This document shows positions 17,809-25,862 of a stretch of DNA of 61,354 nucleotides, piece after piece. The translations under genes and the position numbers were made by a program. Position 1 is the stretch's first letter, and every line of letters begins with the position of its first letter. This DNA comes from 43-108 sp001915545 (GTDB taxonomy: Bacteria > Bacteroidota > Bacteroidia > Bacteroidales > Bacteroidaceae), in contig CABUGV010000021.1 of assembly GCA_902491215.1 (NCBI GenBank), forward strand, positions 1 to 61,354, given 5' to 3'. The notes under the pieces were generated by a model. It ran no database searches. It worked only from the letters and a program-made list of their open reading frames with translations, and had not been told where the DNA came from.

Positions 17809-18678
17809 ATGACATTGCTAGGTGTCAGCAGAGGGAGCGAGTTTTCTCCCAACATGGCTGATAATGACAAGGCGATCTTTTGCAGTGTGGCTGACAACCT
17901 GCGTTCTGCCGGTGTAGATGTGGAATGTATGTCCGAACGCGATTTCATCAATATGGAATCAGAGCACGGATTGGATTATTTCCGCAAGTATGCGTGCATT
18001 TTCAATATGGCTCGTCATTCGGAATCTGTACGTTTGCTGTCTGAGATAGCAAGTCGTCTCGGAGTGCCGGCTGTGAATTCAGCTGTCGGACTTGAGAACT
18101 GCAGGCGCGATAAGCTTTCTGCAAGGTTAAAGGCTTGTGGAATACCTTCTCCATCTGAACAGGTAGTAGTTCTTGGAAATGGTACTGTAGAATTGCCGTC
18201 GATGGATTTTCCTTATTGGTTGAAGCGTGGCGACGGATGTGCGCAGGTGCGTGAAGATGTTGTATACGTTGATTGTGTTCAAGTTGCAGAACAGGCAATC
18301 AAAGGTTTTATCAACCGCGGAGTCACATCTATTGTGGTATCTGAACATCTGCGGGGTGATCTCGTTAAATTTTACGGCGTAGAAGGTACTGATTTCTTTG
18401 ATTGGGGCTATGCTTCCGACGGACACAGTAAGTTTGGGTTGGAGGCCATAAACGGCAAGGCTTGCGGATTTTCTTTTGACGTTTCGGAACTTAAACGCAT
18501 AAGCGATGAAGCTGCGAGAGTGCTCGATGTGCCTGTGTATGGAGGAGATTGTGTGGTTTCGGAAGATGGTACAATAGGATTGATTGATTTCAACGACTGG
18601 CCTAGTTTTTCAAGATGCAGAGAAGCTGCATCCAAGGCTATCGCCTCTCGAATATTAAAAACATGTTGCAATGGATAA
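17809..18678 (+). CDS. ATP-grasp-like protein of the inositol-lipid locus
   Basis: A 289-aa cytoplasmic protein resembling RimK/D-Ala-D-Ala ligase-type ATP-grasp enzymes. An N-terminal pre-ATP domain precedes VNSAVGLENCRRDKLSARL, which fits the segment just before the ATP-binding core. YWLKRGDGCAQ supplies a likely ATP-binding Lys. The C-terminal YGGDCVVSEDG followed by GLIDFNDWPSFSRC matches the metal-binding end (Asp/Asn) of the fold. Such enzymes join a carboxylate to an amine, thiol or similar group using ATP. Its last bases overlap the phosphatidyltransferase start by 8 bp, so the two are coupled. An ATP-grasp in an inositol-lipid locus hints at an additional head-group modification; the substrate is unknown. 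Confidence 0.75.
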   Translation: MTLLGVSRGSEFSPNMADNDKAIFCSVADNLRSAGVDVECMSERDFINMESEHGLDYFRKYACIFNMARHSESVRLLSEIASRLGVPAVNSAVGLENCRRDKLSARLKACGIPSPSEQVVVLGNGTVELPSMDFPYWLKRGDGCAQVREDVVYVDCVQVAEQAIKGFINRGVTSIVVSEHLRGDLVKFYGVEGTDFFDWGYASDGHSKFGLEAINGKACGFSFDVSELKRISDEAARVLDVPVYGGDCVVSEDGTIGLIDFNDWPSFSRCREAASKAIASRILKTCCNG

Positions 18679-19624
18679 AGGTAAAAAGAGCGATTTCAAC
18701 GGAACTCTCAAATCACAAGATACAGAAGAGTGGTTGGACGTGGTGTTTACAAGACCTATCGGATACAGATGGGCTCTCTTCTTCAACAAATTCAATGTGC
18801 ATCCCAATGTTGTGACAGTATTGTCTATAATTCTTGGTGCATGTGCAGGTGTAATGTTTTATTTTCATGACATTGTTCACAACATTATAGGAGTACTTTT
18901 GCTTATGTGGGCAAATTTTTACGATAGTTGTGACGGTCAGCTTGCCCGGATGACAGGCAAGAAAACACGCTTGGGACGTATACTTGACGGATTTGCCGGC
19001 GATGTGTGGTTCTTTGCAATATATGTAAGCATTGTTCTTAGAATTTATGACGACAAGATTCCTTTCACTGATGTTAATTGGGGCGTATGGGGATTTCTGC
19101 TTGCTTGTCTCTGCGGATTTGTTCTTCATGCACGTCAGTGCGGTCTGGCCGATTACTACCGTAACATACACCTGTTCTTTATAAAAGGCGAGTCGGGCAG
19201 TGAACTTGATAGTTCTGATAAAGAGCGTGCATTGTATCGCGAGACACCTTGGAAAGGAAATTGGTTGTGGAAATTGTCATTGTTCTTTTATGCAAGATAT
19301 ACAAAAGGACAGGAACGACAGACTCCAGAGTTCCAAAAACTTATGCAGCGCCTTAAGAATATTTATGGTGGAAACATTCCTCAGACGTTCCGTGAAAAGT
19401 TCCGTCGTTGCAGCCTTCCATTGATGAAGTATGCAAATATTTTGACTTTCAATACTCGTGCCATAGTTCTTTATATAGCATGTCTGCTTGACATTCCATG
19501 GGCTTATCTGCTTTTTGAACTTACTGTTATGACGGCATTGTATTTCTATATGCGTGCACGTCACGAATCAATATGCAGACATTTATATAATGAGTTGGAC
19601 GAACGTTTAAGAAACGAAAATTGA
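18671..19624 (+). CDS. CDP-alcohol phosphatidyltransferase, probable phosphatidylinositol-phosphate synthase
   Basis: A 317-aa inner-membrane enzyme of the CDP-alcohol phosphotransferase family, which joins a CDP-activated lipid (or alcohol) to a head group with release of CMP. The signature runs from Asp85: D85-x2-D88-G89, A92-R93, eight residues, G102-x3-D106 and then Asp111. The last step is four residues instead of the usual three, so Gly110 sits where the fourth Asp is expected. Helices on both sides are hydrophobic. It overlaps the ATP-grasp gene and is 6 bp from a HAD phosphatase. By analogy with the Bacteroides thetaiotaomicron inositol-lipid locus (BT_1522-BT_1526), it probably makes phosphatidylinositol phosphate that the HAD enzyme then dephosphorylates. 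Confidence 0.85.
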   Translation: MDKGKKSDFNGTLKSQDTEEWLDVVFTRPIGYRWALFFNKFNVHPNVVTVLSIILGACAGVMFYFHDIVHNIIGVLLLMWANFYDSCDGQLARMTGKKTRLGRILDGFAGDVWFFAIYVSIVLRIYDDKIPFTDVNWGVWGFLLACLCGFVLHARQCGLADYYRNIHLFFIKGESGSELDSSDKERALYRETPWKGNWLWKLSLFFYARYTKGQERQTPEFQKLMQRLKNIYGGNIPQTFREKFRRCSLPLMKYANILTFNTRAIVLYIACLLDIPWAYLLFELTVMTALYFYMRARHESICRHLYNELDERLRNEN

Positions 19625-19630
19625 TTTTAT

Positions 19631-20362
19631 ATGTACAATGAGATTATGATGGATGTTGATGGCCTTATATTTGATTACGGAGGCACTTTGGATACCAATA
19701 GCGTGCATTGGTCTGAAGTTCTCTGGAAAGGATATCAGAATGCCGGAGTTCCAGTAACTAAAGATGTTTTCAGGGATGCTTATGTTCACGGTGAGCGTAC
19801 GCTTGCAAAGAATCATATCATCAAAACGCATCACAATTTTCTTGACCTTCTCAAGATAAAGGTGGAAATTGAGACGGGATATTTGAGAGATTGCTCGGCA
19901 TGGCTTGTTGATGAGCCCAAACGCTTGGCCGTTTCAGATTCTATAGCAGAGTTCTGCTACAACCATGTGCTTCGTGTTTTAGAGCGCAGTCGCGAAATTC
20001 TTCGTTGCCTGTCAGAGAAATATCCAATGGTGCTCGTCTCGAATTTTTACGGCAACATCAATACCATTTTGGATGATTTCAAACTGAAATTTTTCGATTC
20101 TGTCATAGAGTCGGCCGTTGTAGGCATTCGCAAGCCCGATCCACGTATCTTCCAGCTCGGTGTTGATGCATTGAAGATGCCTGCAGAGCGTACTGTGGTA
20201 ATCGGAGATTCATATTCAAAGGATATAGTTCCTGCCCACAGTATCGGATGCCGTACGATCTGGATAAAAGGAATCGGCTGGGATGGTGAGGAAGATAAAG
20301 CGGATGCTTCTTCTGCTGATGTAATCATCAACGATTTGAAGAATCTCATGGATCTCCTCTGA
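19631..20362 (+). CDS. HAD-family hydrolase, probable phosphatidylinositol-phosphate phosphatase
   Basis: A 243-aa haloacid-dehalogenase-fold protein with a helical cap. Motif I is FDYGGTLDT (nucleophile Asp15), motif II Ser/Thr in VLVSNFYGN, motif III Lys in GIRKPDPRIF and motif IV GDSYSKD. The residue two after the nucleophile is Gly17, whereas most HAD phosphatases have Asp there as general acid/base. In context it is the likely counterpart of the lipid phosphatase that removes phosphate from phosphatidylinositol phosphate. It follows the phosphatidyltransferase by 6 bp and is the last gene before a 384-bp gap and the separately promoted inositol-phosphate synthase. Confidence 0.8.
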   Translation: MYNEIMMDVDGLIFDYGGTLDTNSVHWSEVLWKGYQNAGVPVTKDVFRDAYVHGERTLAKNHIIKTHHNFLDLLKIKVEIETGYLRDCSAWLVDEPKRLAVSDSIAEFCYNHVLRVLERSREILRCLSEKYPMVLVSNFYGNINTILDDFKLKFFDSVIESAVVGIRKPDPRIFQLGVDALKMPAERTVVIGDSYSKDIVPAHSIGCRTIWIKGIGWDGEEDKADASSADVIINDLKNLMDLL

Positions 20363-20746
20363 TTCTGTAAATTCATGTTTTGTAACATTACTGAATGTTT
20401 CAGAATGGTGTACGTGTAGAAATGCTTGTCTGTTGTGTTTTCTGGTTGTCGTAATTTGGAAATATCATAAAATACGTATTTGATGTCCAATATGGAGCAT
20501 GTACATGGTCATTTATGATTCAGATGTTGACTTATATGAAAACATGATGCATTGGATTGTTCTTTTTGGGAAGTCTTTTGGTTTAAAAGTACGAGGCAAT
20601 TTTGTAAATTTTTGTCTTTCAATTAAAAAAAGTGAATAATCATGCATGTGTATGCTTTTGCAACGTCAAAAAGAAAGCACCCGATAAGGATTTTTATTAA
20701 ATTTGCGTAATGAAAATGTAATACATAGACTTAAATATACATTAAA
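20363..20746. other. 384-bp intergenic region before the MIPS gene
   Basis: No coding frame of note. AT-rich DNA with a TAAATTTG -7-like box at 20698-20705, which would start transcription about 35 nt before the inositol-phosphate synthase ATG; no matching -33 box was found. No clear terminator for the preceding operon. Confidence 0.5.
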
Positions 20747-22054
20747 ATGGAAAATTTGTGCGTAAAACCTGCTGAAGGTAAACTTGGTATCATGATAGTA
20801 GGTTTAGGAGCCGTGTCTTCAACTTTCATCACTGGAGTACTTATGGCTCGCAAAGGACTGGCAAAACCTGTAGGTTCAATGACTCAGTATGATAAGATAC
20901 GTGTCGGCAAGGGTGCTGACAAGAAGTATTTGTCATACAGCGAAATCGTTCCTTTGGCTGATTTGAAAGATATAGAGTTTGGGGCATGGGATGTATATCC
21001 AGCTGATGCATACCGTTCTGCTATGTATGCTGAAGTTCTTAAGGAGAAGGATATTGAGCCGGTAAAGGACGAACTTGTGAAGATCGTACCTATGAAGGCC
21101 GCTTTCGACAAGAACTATGCTAAGAGACTTGACGGTGACAACGTTAAGGATTGCAAGACAAGATGGGAAATGGTTGAAGCTCTTAGAGAAGATATCAGAA
21201 ACTTCAAGAAAGAGCACGGATGCGCAAGAATCGTTGTTATCTGGGCTGCTTCAACTGAAATATACGTTCCTGTATATGAGCCTGTTCACAATACACTCGA
21301 GGCTCTCGAAAAGGCAATGAAGGACAACGATACAGAGCATATCGCACCATCAATGTGCTATGCTTATGCCGCTCTTTCAGAAGGTGCTCCTTTCATCATG
21401 GGTGCTCCTAACACAACTGTTGATATTCCTGCAATGTGGGAACTTGCAGAGAAGACCAAGATGCCTATCGCTGGTAAGGACTTCAAGACTGGTCAGACTT
21501 TGGTTAAGTCTGGTTTTGCTCCGATCATCGGAACTCGTTGCCTCGGTTTGAGCGGTTGGTTCTCTACAAATATCCTCGGTAACCGTGACGGTCTTGTACT
21601 TGATGAGCCTGCAAACTTCCGTACAAAAGAGGTCAGCAAGCTTTCAACTCTCGAATCAATATTGGTTCCAGAGAATCAGCCGGATCTTTATCAGGACTAT
21701 TACCACAAGGTAAGAATCAACTACTATCCACCACGCAATGACAATAAGGAAGGCTGGGACAACATCGATATCTTCGGATGGATGGGTTACCCAATGCAGA
21801 TAAAGATCAACTTCCTTTGTCGTGATTCAATCCTCGCAGCACCGCTTTTGCTCGACCTCTGTCTGCTTTCTGACCTTGCAGCACGTGCAGGCCGCTACGG
21901 CATACAGCGTTTCTTGAGCTTCTTCCTGAAGAGTCCTATGCACGACTACACTAAGGATGAAGTTCCTGTAAATCATCTTTTCCAGCAGTATACCATGCTC
22001 AAGAATGCTATCCGTGAGATGGGTGGATATGAAGCTGATGAAGAAATAGATTGA
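20747..22054 (+). CDS. myo-Inositol-1-phosphate synthase
   Basis: NAD-dependent enzyme that converts glucose-6-phosphate into myo-inositol-1-phosphate (1L-, or 1D-3-phosphate by the other convention), the first step of inositol production. The 435-aa protein has a Rossmann NAD-binding loop (IMIVGLGAVSST) at its N-terminus. It carries MIPS motifs such as VIWAASTEIY, FIMGAPNTT, AGKDFKTGQTLVK and GWFSTNILGNRDG, where the GKDFKTGQT segment contains active-site lysines. Cytoplasmic tetramer in homologues. It completes the inositol-phospholipid locus and gives the cell its own inositol source. It ends in a strong terminator that touches the next gene's start. Confidence 0.95.
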   Translation: MENLCVKPAEGKLGIMIVGLGAVSSTFITGVLMARKGLAKPVGSMTQYDKIRVGKGADKKYLSYSEIVPLADLKDIEFGAWDVYPADAYRSAMYAEVLKEKDIEPVKDELVKIVPMKAAFDKNYAKRLDGDNVKDCKTRWEMVEALREDIRNFKKEHGCARIVVIWAASTEIYVPVYEPVHNTLEALEKAMKDNDTEHIAPSMCYAYAALSEGAPFIMGAPNTTVDIPAMWELAEKTKMPIAGKDFKTGQTLVKSGFAPIIGTRCLGLSGWFSTNILGNRDGLVLDEPANFRTKEVSKLSTLESILVPENQPDLYQDYYHKVRINYYPPRNDNKEGWDNIDIFGWMGYPMQIKINFLCRDSILAAPLLLDLCLLSDLAARAGRYGIQRFLSFFLKSPMHDYTKDEVPVNHLFQQYTMLKNAIREMGGYEADEEID

Positions 22055-22103
22055 TTTTCTGTTCATTGGTGAGCAATGAACGTATTTTAAAAATTATATA
22101 AAT

Positions 22104-22152
22104 GCTTCATTGCCTCTTTTCTGCGAAGAAAAAGAAGCAATGAAGCTTTTTT
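22104..22152 (+). terminator. Terminator touching the next start codon
   Basis: A 10-bp perfect stem (22104-22113 with 22137-22146), extendable inward, followed by TTTTTT (22147-22152). The ATG of the DUF5686 gene is at 22160, only 7 bases later, so the hairpin lies in that gene's 5' region and could also control its expression. Confidence 0.85.
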
Positions 22153-22159
22153 GTTTTTT

Positions 22160-24769
22160 ATGGTAAAAAGTAGGTTTGTTTTTCTTCTGTTTTTTTTCTT
22201 CTGTTTTGTTCGTGGAGTGTTGTCTCAGATTACAGGAGTAGTTGTAGACTCGAGAACGCATGAACCTCTTGACTATGTCAATGTGTACTACGAAGGCAGA
22301 AATATAGGCACAATGACTGACGAGAAAGGACATTTTATGCTGGTTGAAGATTCACTGAGCAAAGAACTTACTGTCAGTACTATGGGATATGAAACGCAGA
22401 TAATACGCCTTCCTCAGTCAAAGAAAAGTCTTTTGATCAAGTTGCGTCCTGAACCAAAGAAAATAGACGACGTTACGATTACTGCAAAGAAAACAAAATA
22501 CAGCCGCAAGAATAATCCGGCTGTTGAACTGATGAAGAAGGTCATAGCAGCAAAACGTAAGAGTGACCTTCGCGAAAATCCATTTTTCCATTTTACGAAG
22601 TACGAAAAAATGACTTTCTCCGTAAATGAGTTTACAGAGAAAGTATTTGATGAGGGGGAGTTCAAGAAGTTCTCCTTCCTGAAAGATCATGTAGAAAGAT
22701 GTCCCGAAACAGGCAAGCTTATTCTTCCGCTTACAGTTACTGAAACTGTCTCTGAGACAGTTTATCGCAAAGACCCGCATTCTGAGAAAGTCATAATCAA
22801 GGGTGAAAGCAACCGTGGAGTAAACGAACTTGTCAATACCGGAGAGATTCTTACTACTACTCTGAAGGATGTATTCACTACAGTCGACATCTATGATGAA
22901 GAATGTCGTCTTCTCCAGTATCCTTTCAAGAGCCCTATAGCAAATTCTGCAATCAATTTCTACAGATATTACATTCAAGACACCATTGCCATCGAAGGCG
23001 ACAGCGTTATTCAGTTGGCTTTTCTTCCGAACAACCAGCAGGATTTCGGATTTTCCGGTCAGCTGTACATCATGGCAGATTCGTCATATCAGGTGCGCAG
23101 AGTTGAACTTTCCATACCGGCGCGCAGTGATGTCAATTTTGTAGAGAGCATGCTCATCTCCCAGGATTTCATACAGCTTCAGAACGGTCAGCGCGCCGCT
23201 GTCAACGAAGACATGCTTGTTCAGTTGAAGCTTACCAATTGGTTGAGCAAGTTTCAGGTTCAAAAGACCACCATCTACTCTGACTTCAGCTTTGATGAAA
23301 TACCAAAGAAAGTCTTCAAGATCAAGGGACCGATCAAGCGCGAGCCAAATTCGCAGATGCAGGATGAGCAGTTCTGGAATTCCTACCGCAAAGTTGAGCT
23401 GACGCAGAGCGAGGGCGAAGTCAGTGATTTCGTTGACAAGCTTTCTTCTGTCAACGGCTTCAAGTATGTAGTCTTTGCTTTTAAGGCTCTTGTTGAGAAC
23501 TTCGTTGAAACGAGCGATTCTACGCATCTCAACAAGGTCGACATCGGTCCTGTGAATACTATATACACATACAACCATTACGACAAATCGCGCTTCCGTA
23601 TATCAGCGCTTACCAATGCGAATCTCAATCCGCATTTCTTTGCCAGCGGTTATCTGGCTTACGGTACCAAGACGCAGAATCTCTACGGAAAGCTTGCACT
23701 TACGTATTCGTTCAACAAAAAGTCTTATCTTCCGCGAGAGTTCCCGCAGAATAATTTGACTGTTCACTACATGGACGATATCATTTCACCTTTCGACAAA
23801 TTCATTCCTACGGACAAAGATAATATGTTTACAGCACTGAAGGCTGGAAAGGTTGATCAGTTCACCCGCACGCGTGAATTTCATGTAGGATACGACAGGG
23901 AGTGGGAGAACGGTTTCAAGATAAGCGCTTCATTCACCCGTGCCGATGCGTCGCCGGTTGATGCTCTTTTTTACCAGCGTCTAGGTACTGGGACTGCTGA
24001 CGGTTATCCTATCAATGATCCGTCGCTCTGGGTAAAGAATATTATCACGTCCGAATTCAAAGTCGGATGTACCTTTGAGCCGGGCGCTACATATATCAAC
24101 ACCAAGCAGCGTCGTCAGAAGATCAATATGGATGCTCCTGTAGTAAGTGTATCGCATACCTACGGAATGAAAGGACTTTTCGGCTCTGACTATGAGTATA
24201 ACTTCACCGAGGCCGGCATCTATAAGCGTTTCTGGCTAGGTTCGTGGGGTAAGATTGATGTCAATCTCAAGGGAGGAATTCAGTGGAACATAGTTCCTTT
24301 CCCGCTTCTCATCCATCCGGCTGCAAACCAGTCGTACATCATTGAGGACAACACGTTCAACCTCATCGGCAACCTTGAGTTCCTCAATGACCGCTACGCA
24401 TCCATGATGCTCTCGTGGGACATGAACGGAAAGCTCTTCAACCGCATTCCGCTTATACGTAAGCTCAAGTGGCGCGAGTATTTCGGAGTAAACGTTCTTT
24501 GGGGTACACTGACTGATAAGAACAATCCGGCATCAAGTGGCTACACGGATTCAAAGCTCTTCTATTTCCCTGGTCATTTCGATGCTGACGGAGTATACAA
24601 GACCAACACATGTGTCATGGATCCTAAGACACCGTACATTGAAGCTATAGTCGGAATACACAACATTTTCAAGCTTCTGCATGTACAGTACGTACGTCGT
24701 ATCACCTACACCGATAATCCAAATATCAACAAGTGGGGTATACGATTTATGGTCAGAGTGACTTTCTGA
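22160..24769 (+). CDS. DUF5686 outer-membrane protein with carboxypeptidase-regulatory-like domain
   Basis: An approximately 869-aa outer-membrane protein. A hydrophobic signal peptide (MVKSRF then a Phe-rich core ending VLSQ) precedes a carboxypeptidase-D regulatory-like beta domain (ITGVVVDSRTHEPLDYVNVY, residues about 22-95). The rest fits DUF5686: KNNPAVELMKKVIAAK and a long C-terminal part rich in alternating beta strands, ending RFMVRVTF with the terminal Phe typical of outer-membrane barrels. Function is unknown. I chose the ATG at 22160 because an upstream TTG (22151) lies inside the terminator T-run. No promoter could fit between the terminator and the start, so transcription either begins upstream or depends on read-through. 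Confidence 0.85.
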   Translation: MVKSRFVFLLFFFFCFVRGVLSQITGVVVDSRTHEPLDYVNVYYEGRNIGTMTDEKGHFMLVEDSLSKELTVSTMGYETQIIRLPQSKKSLLIKLRPEPKKIDDVTITAKKTKYSRKNNPAVELMKKVIAAKRKSDLRENPFFHFTKYEKMTFSVNEFTEKVFDEGEFKKFSFLKDHVERCPETGKLILPLTVTETVSETVYRKDPHSEKVIIKGESNRGVNELVNTGEILTTTLKDVFTTVDIYDEECRLLQYPFKSPIANSAINFYRYYIQDTIAIEGDSVIQLAFLPNNQQDFGFSGQLYIMADSSYQVRRVELSIPARSDVNFVESMLISQDFIQLQNGQRAAVNEDMLVQLKLTNWLSKFQVQKTTIYSDFSFDEIPKKVFKIKGPIKREPNSQMQDEQFWNSYRKVELTQSEGEVSDFVDKLSSVNGFKYVVFAFKALVENFVETSDSTHLNKVDIGPVNTIYTYNHYDKSRFRISALTNANLNPHFFASGYLAYGTKTQNLYGKLALTYSFNKKSYLPREFPQNNLTVHYMDDIISPFDKFIPTDKDNMFTALKAGKVDQFTRTREFHVGYDREWENGFKISASFTRADASPVDALFYQRLGTGTADGYPINDPSLWVKNIITSEFKVGCTFEPGATYINTKQRRQKINMDAPVVSVSHTYGMKGLFGSDYEYNFTEAGIYKRFWLGSWGKIDVNLKGGIQWNIVPFPLLIHPAANQSYIIEDNTFNLIGNLEFLNDRYASMMLSWDMNGKLFNRIPLIRKLKWREYFGVNVLWGTLTDKNNPASSGYTDSKLFYFPGHFDADGVYKTNTCVMDPKTPYIEAIVGIHNIFKLLHVQYVRRITYTDNPNINKWGIRFMVRVTF

Positions 24770-24813
24770 TATACCGAGACGTAACCGATAGGCACATTTA
24801 TATACAAGGATAG

Positions 24814-24851
24814 GGGATGAACCGTTATTACGACGGATTCATTCCCTTTTT
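24814..24851 (+). terminator. Intrinsic terminator after the DUF5686 gene
   Basis: An imperfect long inverted repeat (24814-24825 pairing with 24833-24846) followed by TTTTT at 24847-24851, 45 bp after the stop codon. Confidence 0.75.
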
Positions 24852-25015
24852 GTGTCTTATTCCCTTGCTTATTTTTTATTCATGAAATGCCTGCCCGAAC
24901 GAGTTTTCGGCAACTTGACTTTTAAGTCTCTAAAATATAATACCTTATCATATTAAGTACTATTTTTATAATACTGTAAATTAATTTGTTAGGCTTGAAA
25001 TATTTTCTGTTTTTC

Positions 25016-25046
25016 TTTGCTGGTAATTTCCTAAACATTATATTTG
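25016..25046 (+). promoter_or_regulatory. Consensus promoter of the xylose regulator gene
   Basis: TTTG (25016-25019), exactly 19 bp, then TATATTTG (25039-25046): a perfect fit to the Bacteroidetes TTTG-N19-TAnnTTTG promoter. It lies 34 bp before the NUDIX regulator start. The rest of the 310-bp gap (24852-25015) is AT-rich without other signals. Confidence 0.85.
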
Positions 25047-25079
25047 TATTGTATATGAACATTAACTAAATCTGCAGCT

Positions 25080-25799
25080 ATGAATACATCGGTAAATCCA
25101 TACGTTTCGGTCGACTGCGTCATACTTGGATTCGACGGCGAGTCGCTAAAAGTCCTCCTTGTGCGTCAGCGAGATGTGGCCGGCGAACATGCTACCAGTC
25201 GTTTCAAACTTCCTGGAAGTCTTATCGGCATGGAGGAAGATCTCGATTCAGCCGCACGCCGTGTGCTGTACGAACTCACCGGACTCAAGATGGCGTCGCT
25301 TACTCAGTTCAAGGCATTCGGTTCGGTCGACCGTCTGGCCGACAAGGAAGACACCGTCTGGCTCGAACGTTTTCATAAGCTTGACAAGCATCTTGAGCGC
25401 ATAGTCACAGTAGCGTACCTCTCACTCGTACGCATAAACACACATAGTATGCACCTCAACGAAGCCTACGAGGCCTGCTGGATGCCTGTCAACGACATTC
25501 CACGTCTGGCTTTCGACCATAATGATATAGTTGCCGAGGCTGTTCTAGCTGTCCGCAACATATCCCGCCTTGACAAGGTGCAGCTTTTCAATCTCCTTCC
25601 TAAGAAGTTCACCGTTGCTCAGCTCCGCGTGTTGCTCGAAGTAGTGTCGGGTGAGAAATATGACATACGCAATTTCCACAAGCGCATTCAGAACATGCCT
25701 TACGTGGTGCCTCTCGACGAGAAGGAGACCGGTGTCAGCCACCGTGCCGCCCGATATTTCAAGTTCGACAGGAAAATATACAACAAGATGTTTTCATGA
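25080..25799 (+). CDS. NUDIX-domain transcriptional regulator of xylose use (XylR/AraR-like)
   Basis: A 239-aa protein with an N-terminal NUDIX domain and a C-terminal winged-helix (FTVAQLRVLLEVVSGEKYDIRNFHKRI), the layout of NrtR-type regulators. The NUDIX box, GSLIGMEEDLDSAARR then VLYELTG, lacks the canonical REXXEE acidic pair (it reads RRVLYEL), so the domain is probably a sugar sensor and not a hydrolase. In Bacteroides thetaiotaomicron the arabinose regulator AraR (BT0354) has this architecture. Here it sits 63 bp upstream of xylB and xylA, so xylose or xylulose is the likely ligand. The gene has its own perfect promoter. Binding sites were not identified. Confidence 0.85.
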   Translation: MNTSVNPYVSVDCVILGFDGESLKVLLVRQRDVAGEHATSRFKLPGSLIGMEEDLDSAARRVLYELTGLKMASLTQFKAFGSVDRLADKEDTVWLERFHKLDKHLERIVTVAYLSLVRINTHSMHLNEAYEACWMPVNDIPRLAFDHNDIVAEAVLAVRNISRLDKVQLFNLLPKKFTVAQLRVLLEVVSGEKYDIRNFHKRIQNMPYVVPLDEKETGVSHRAARYFKFDRKIYNKMFS

Positions 25800-25862
25800 C
25801 CCGCTTCCGCTGTATTTCTGCGTATAGGTTATACCAAAGAATATAAAATATCATTTAATACC

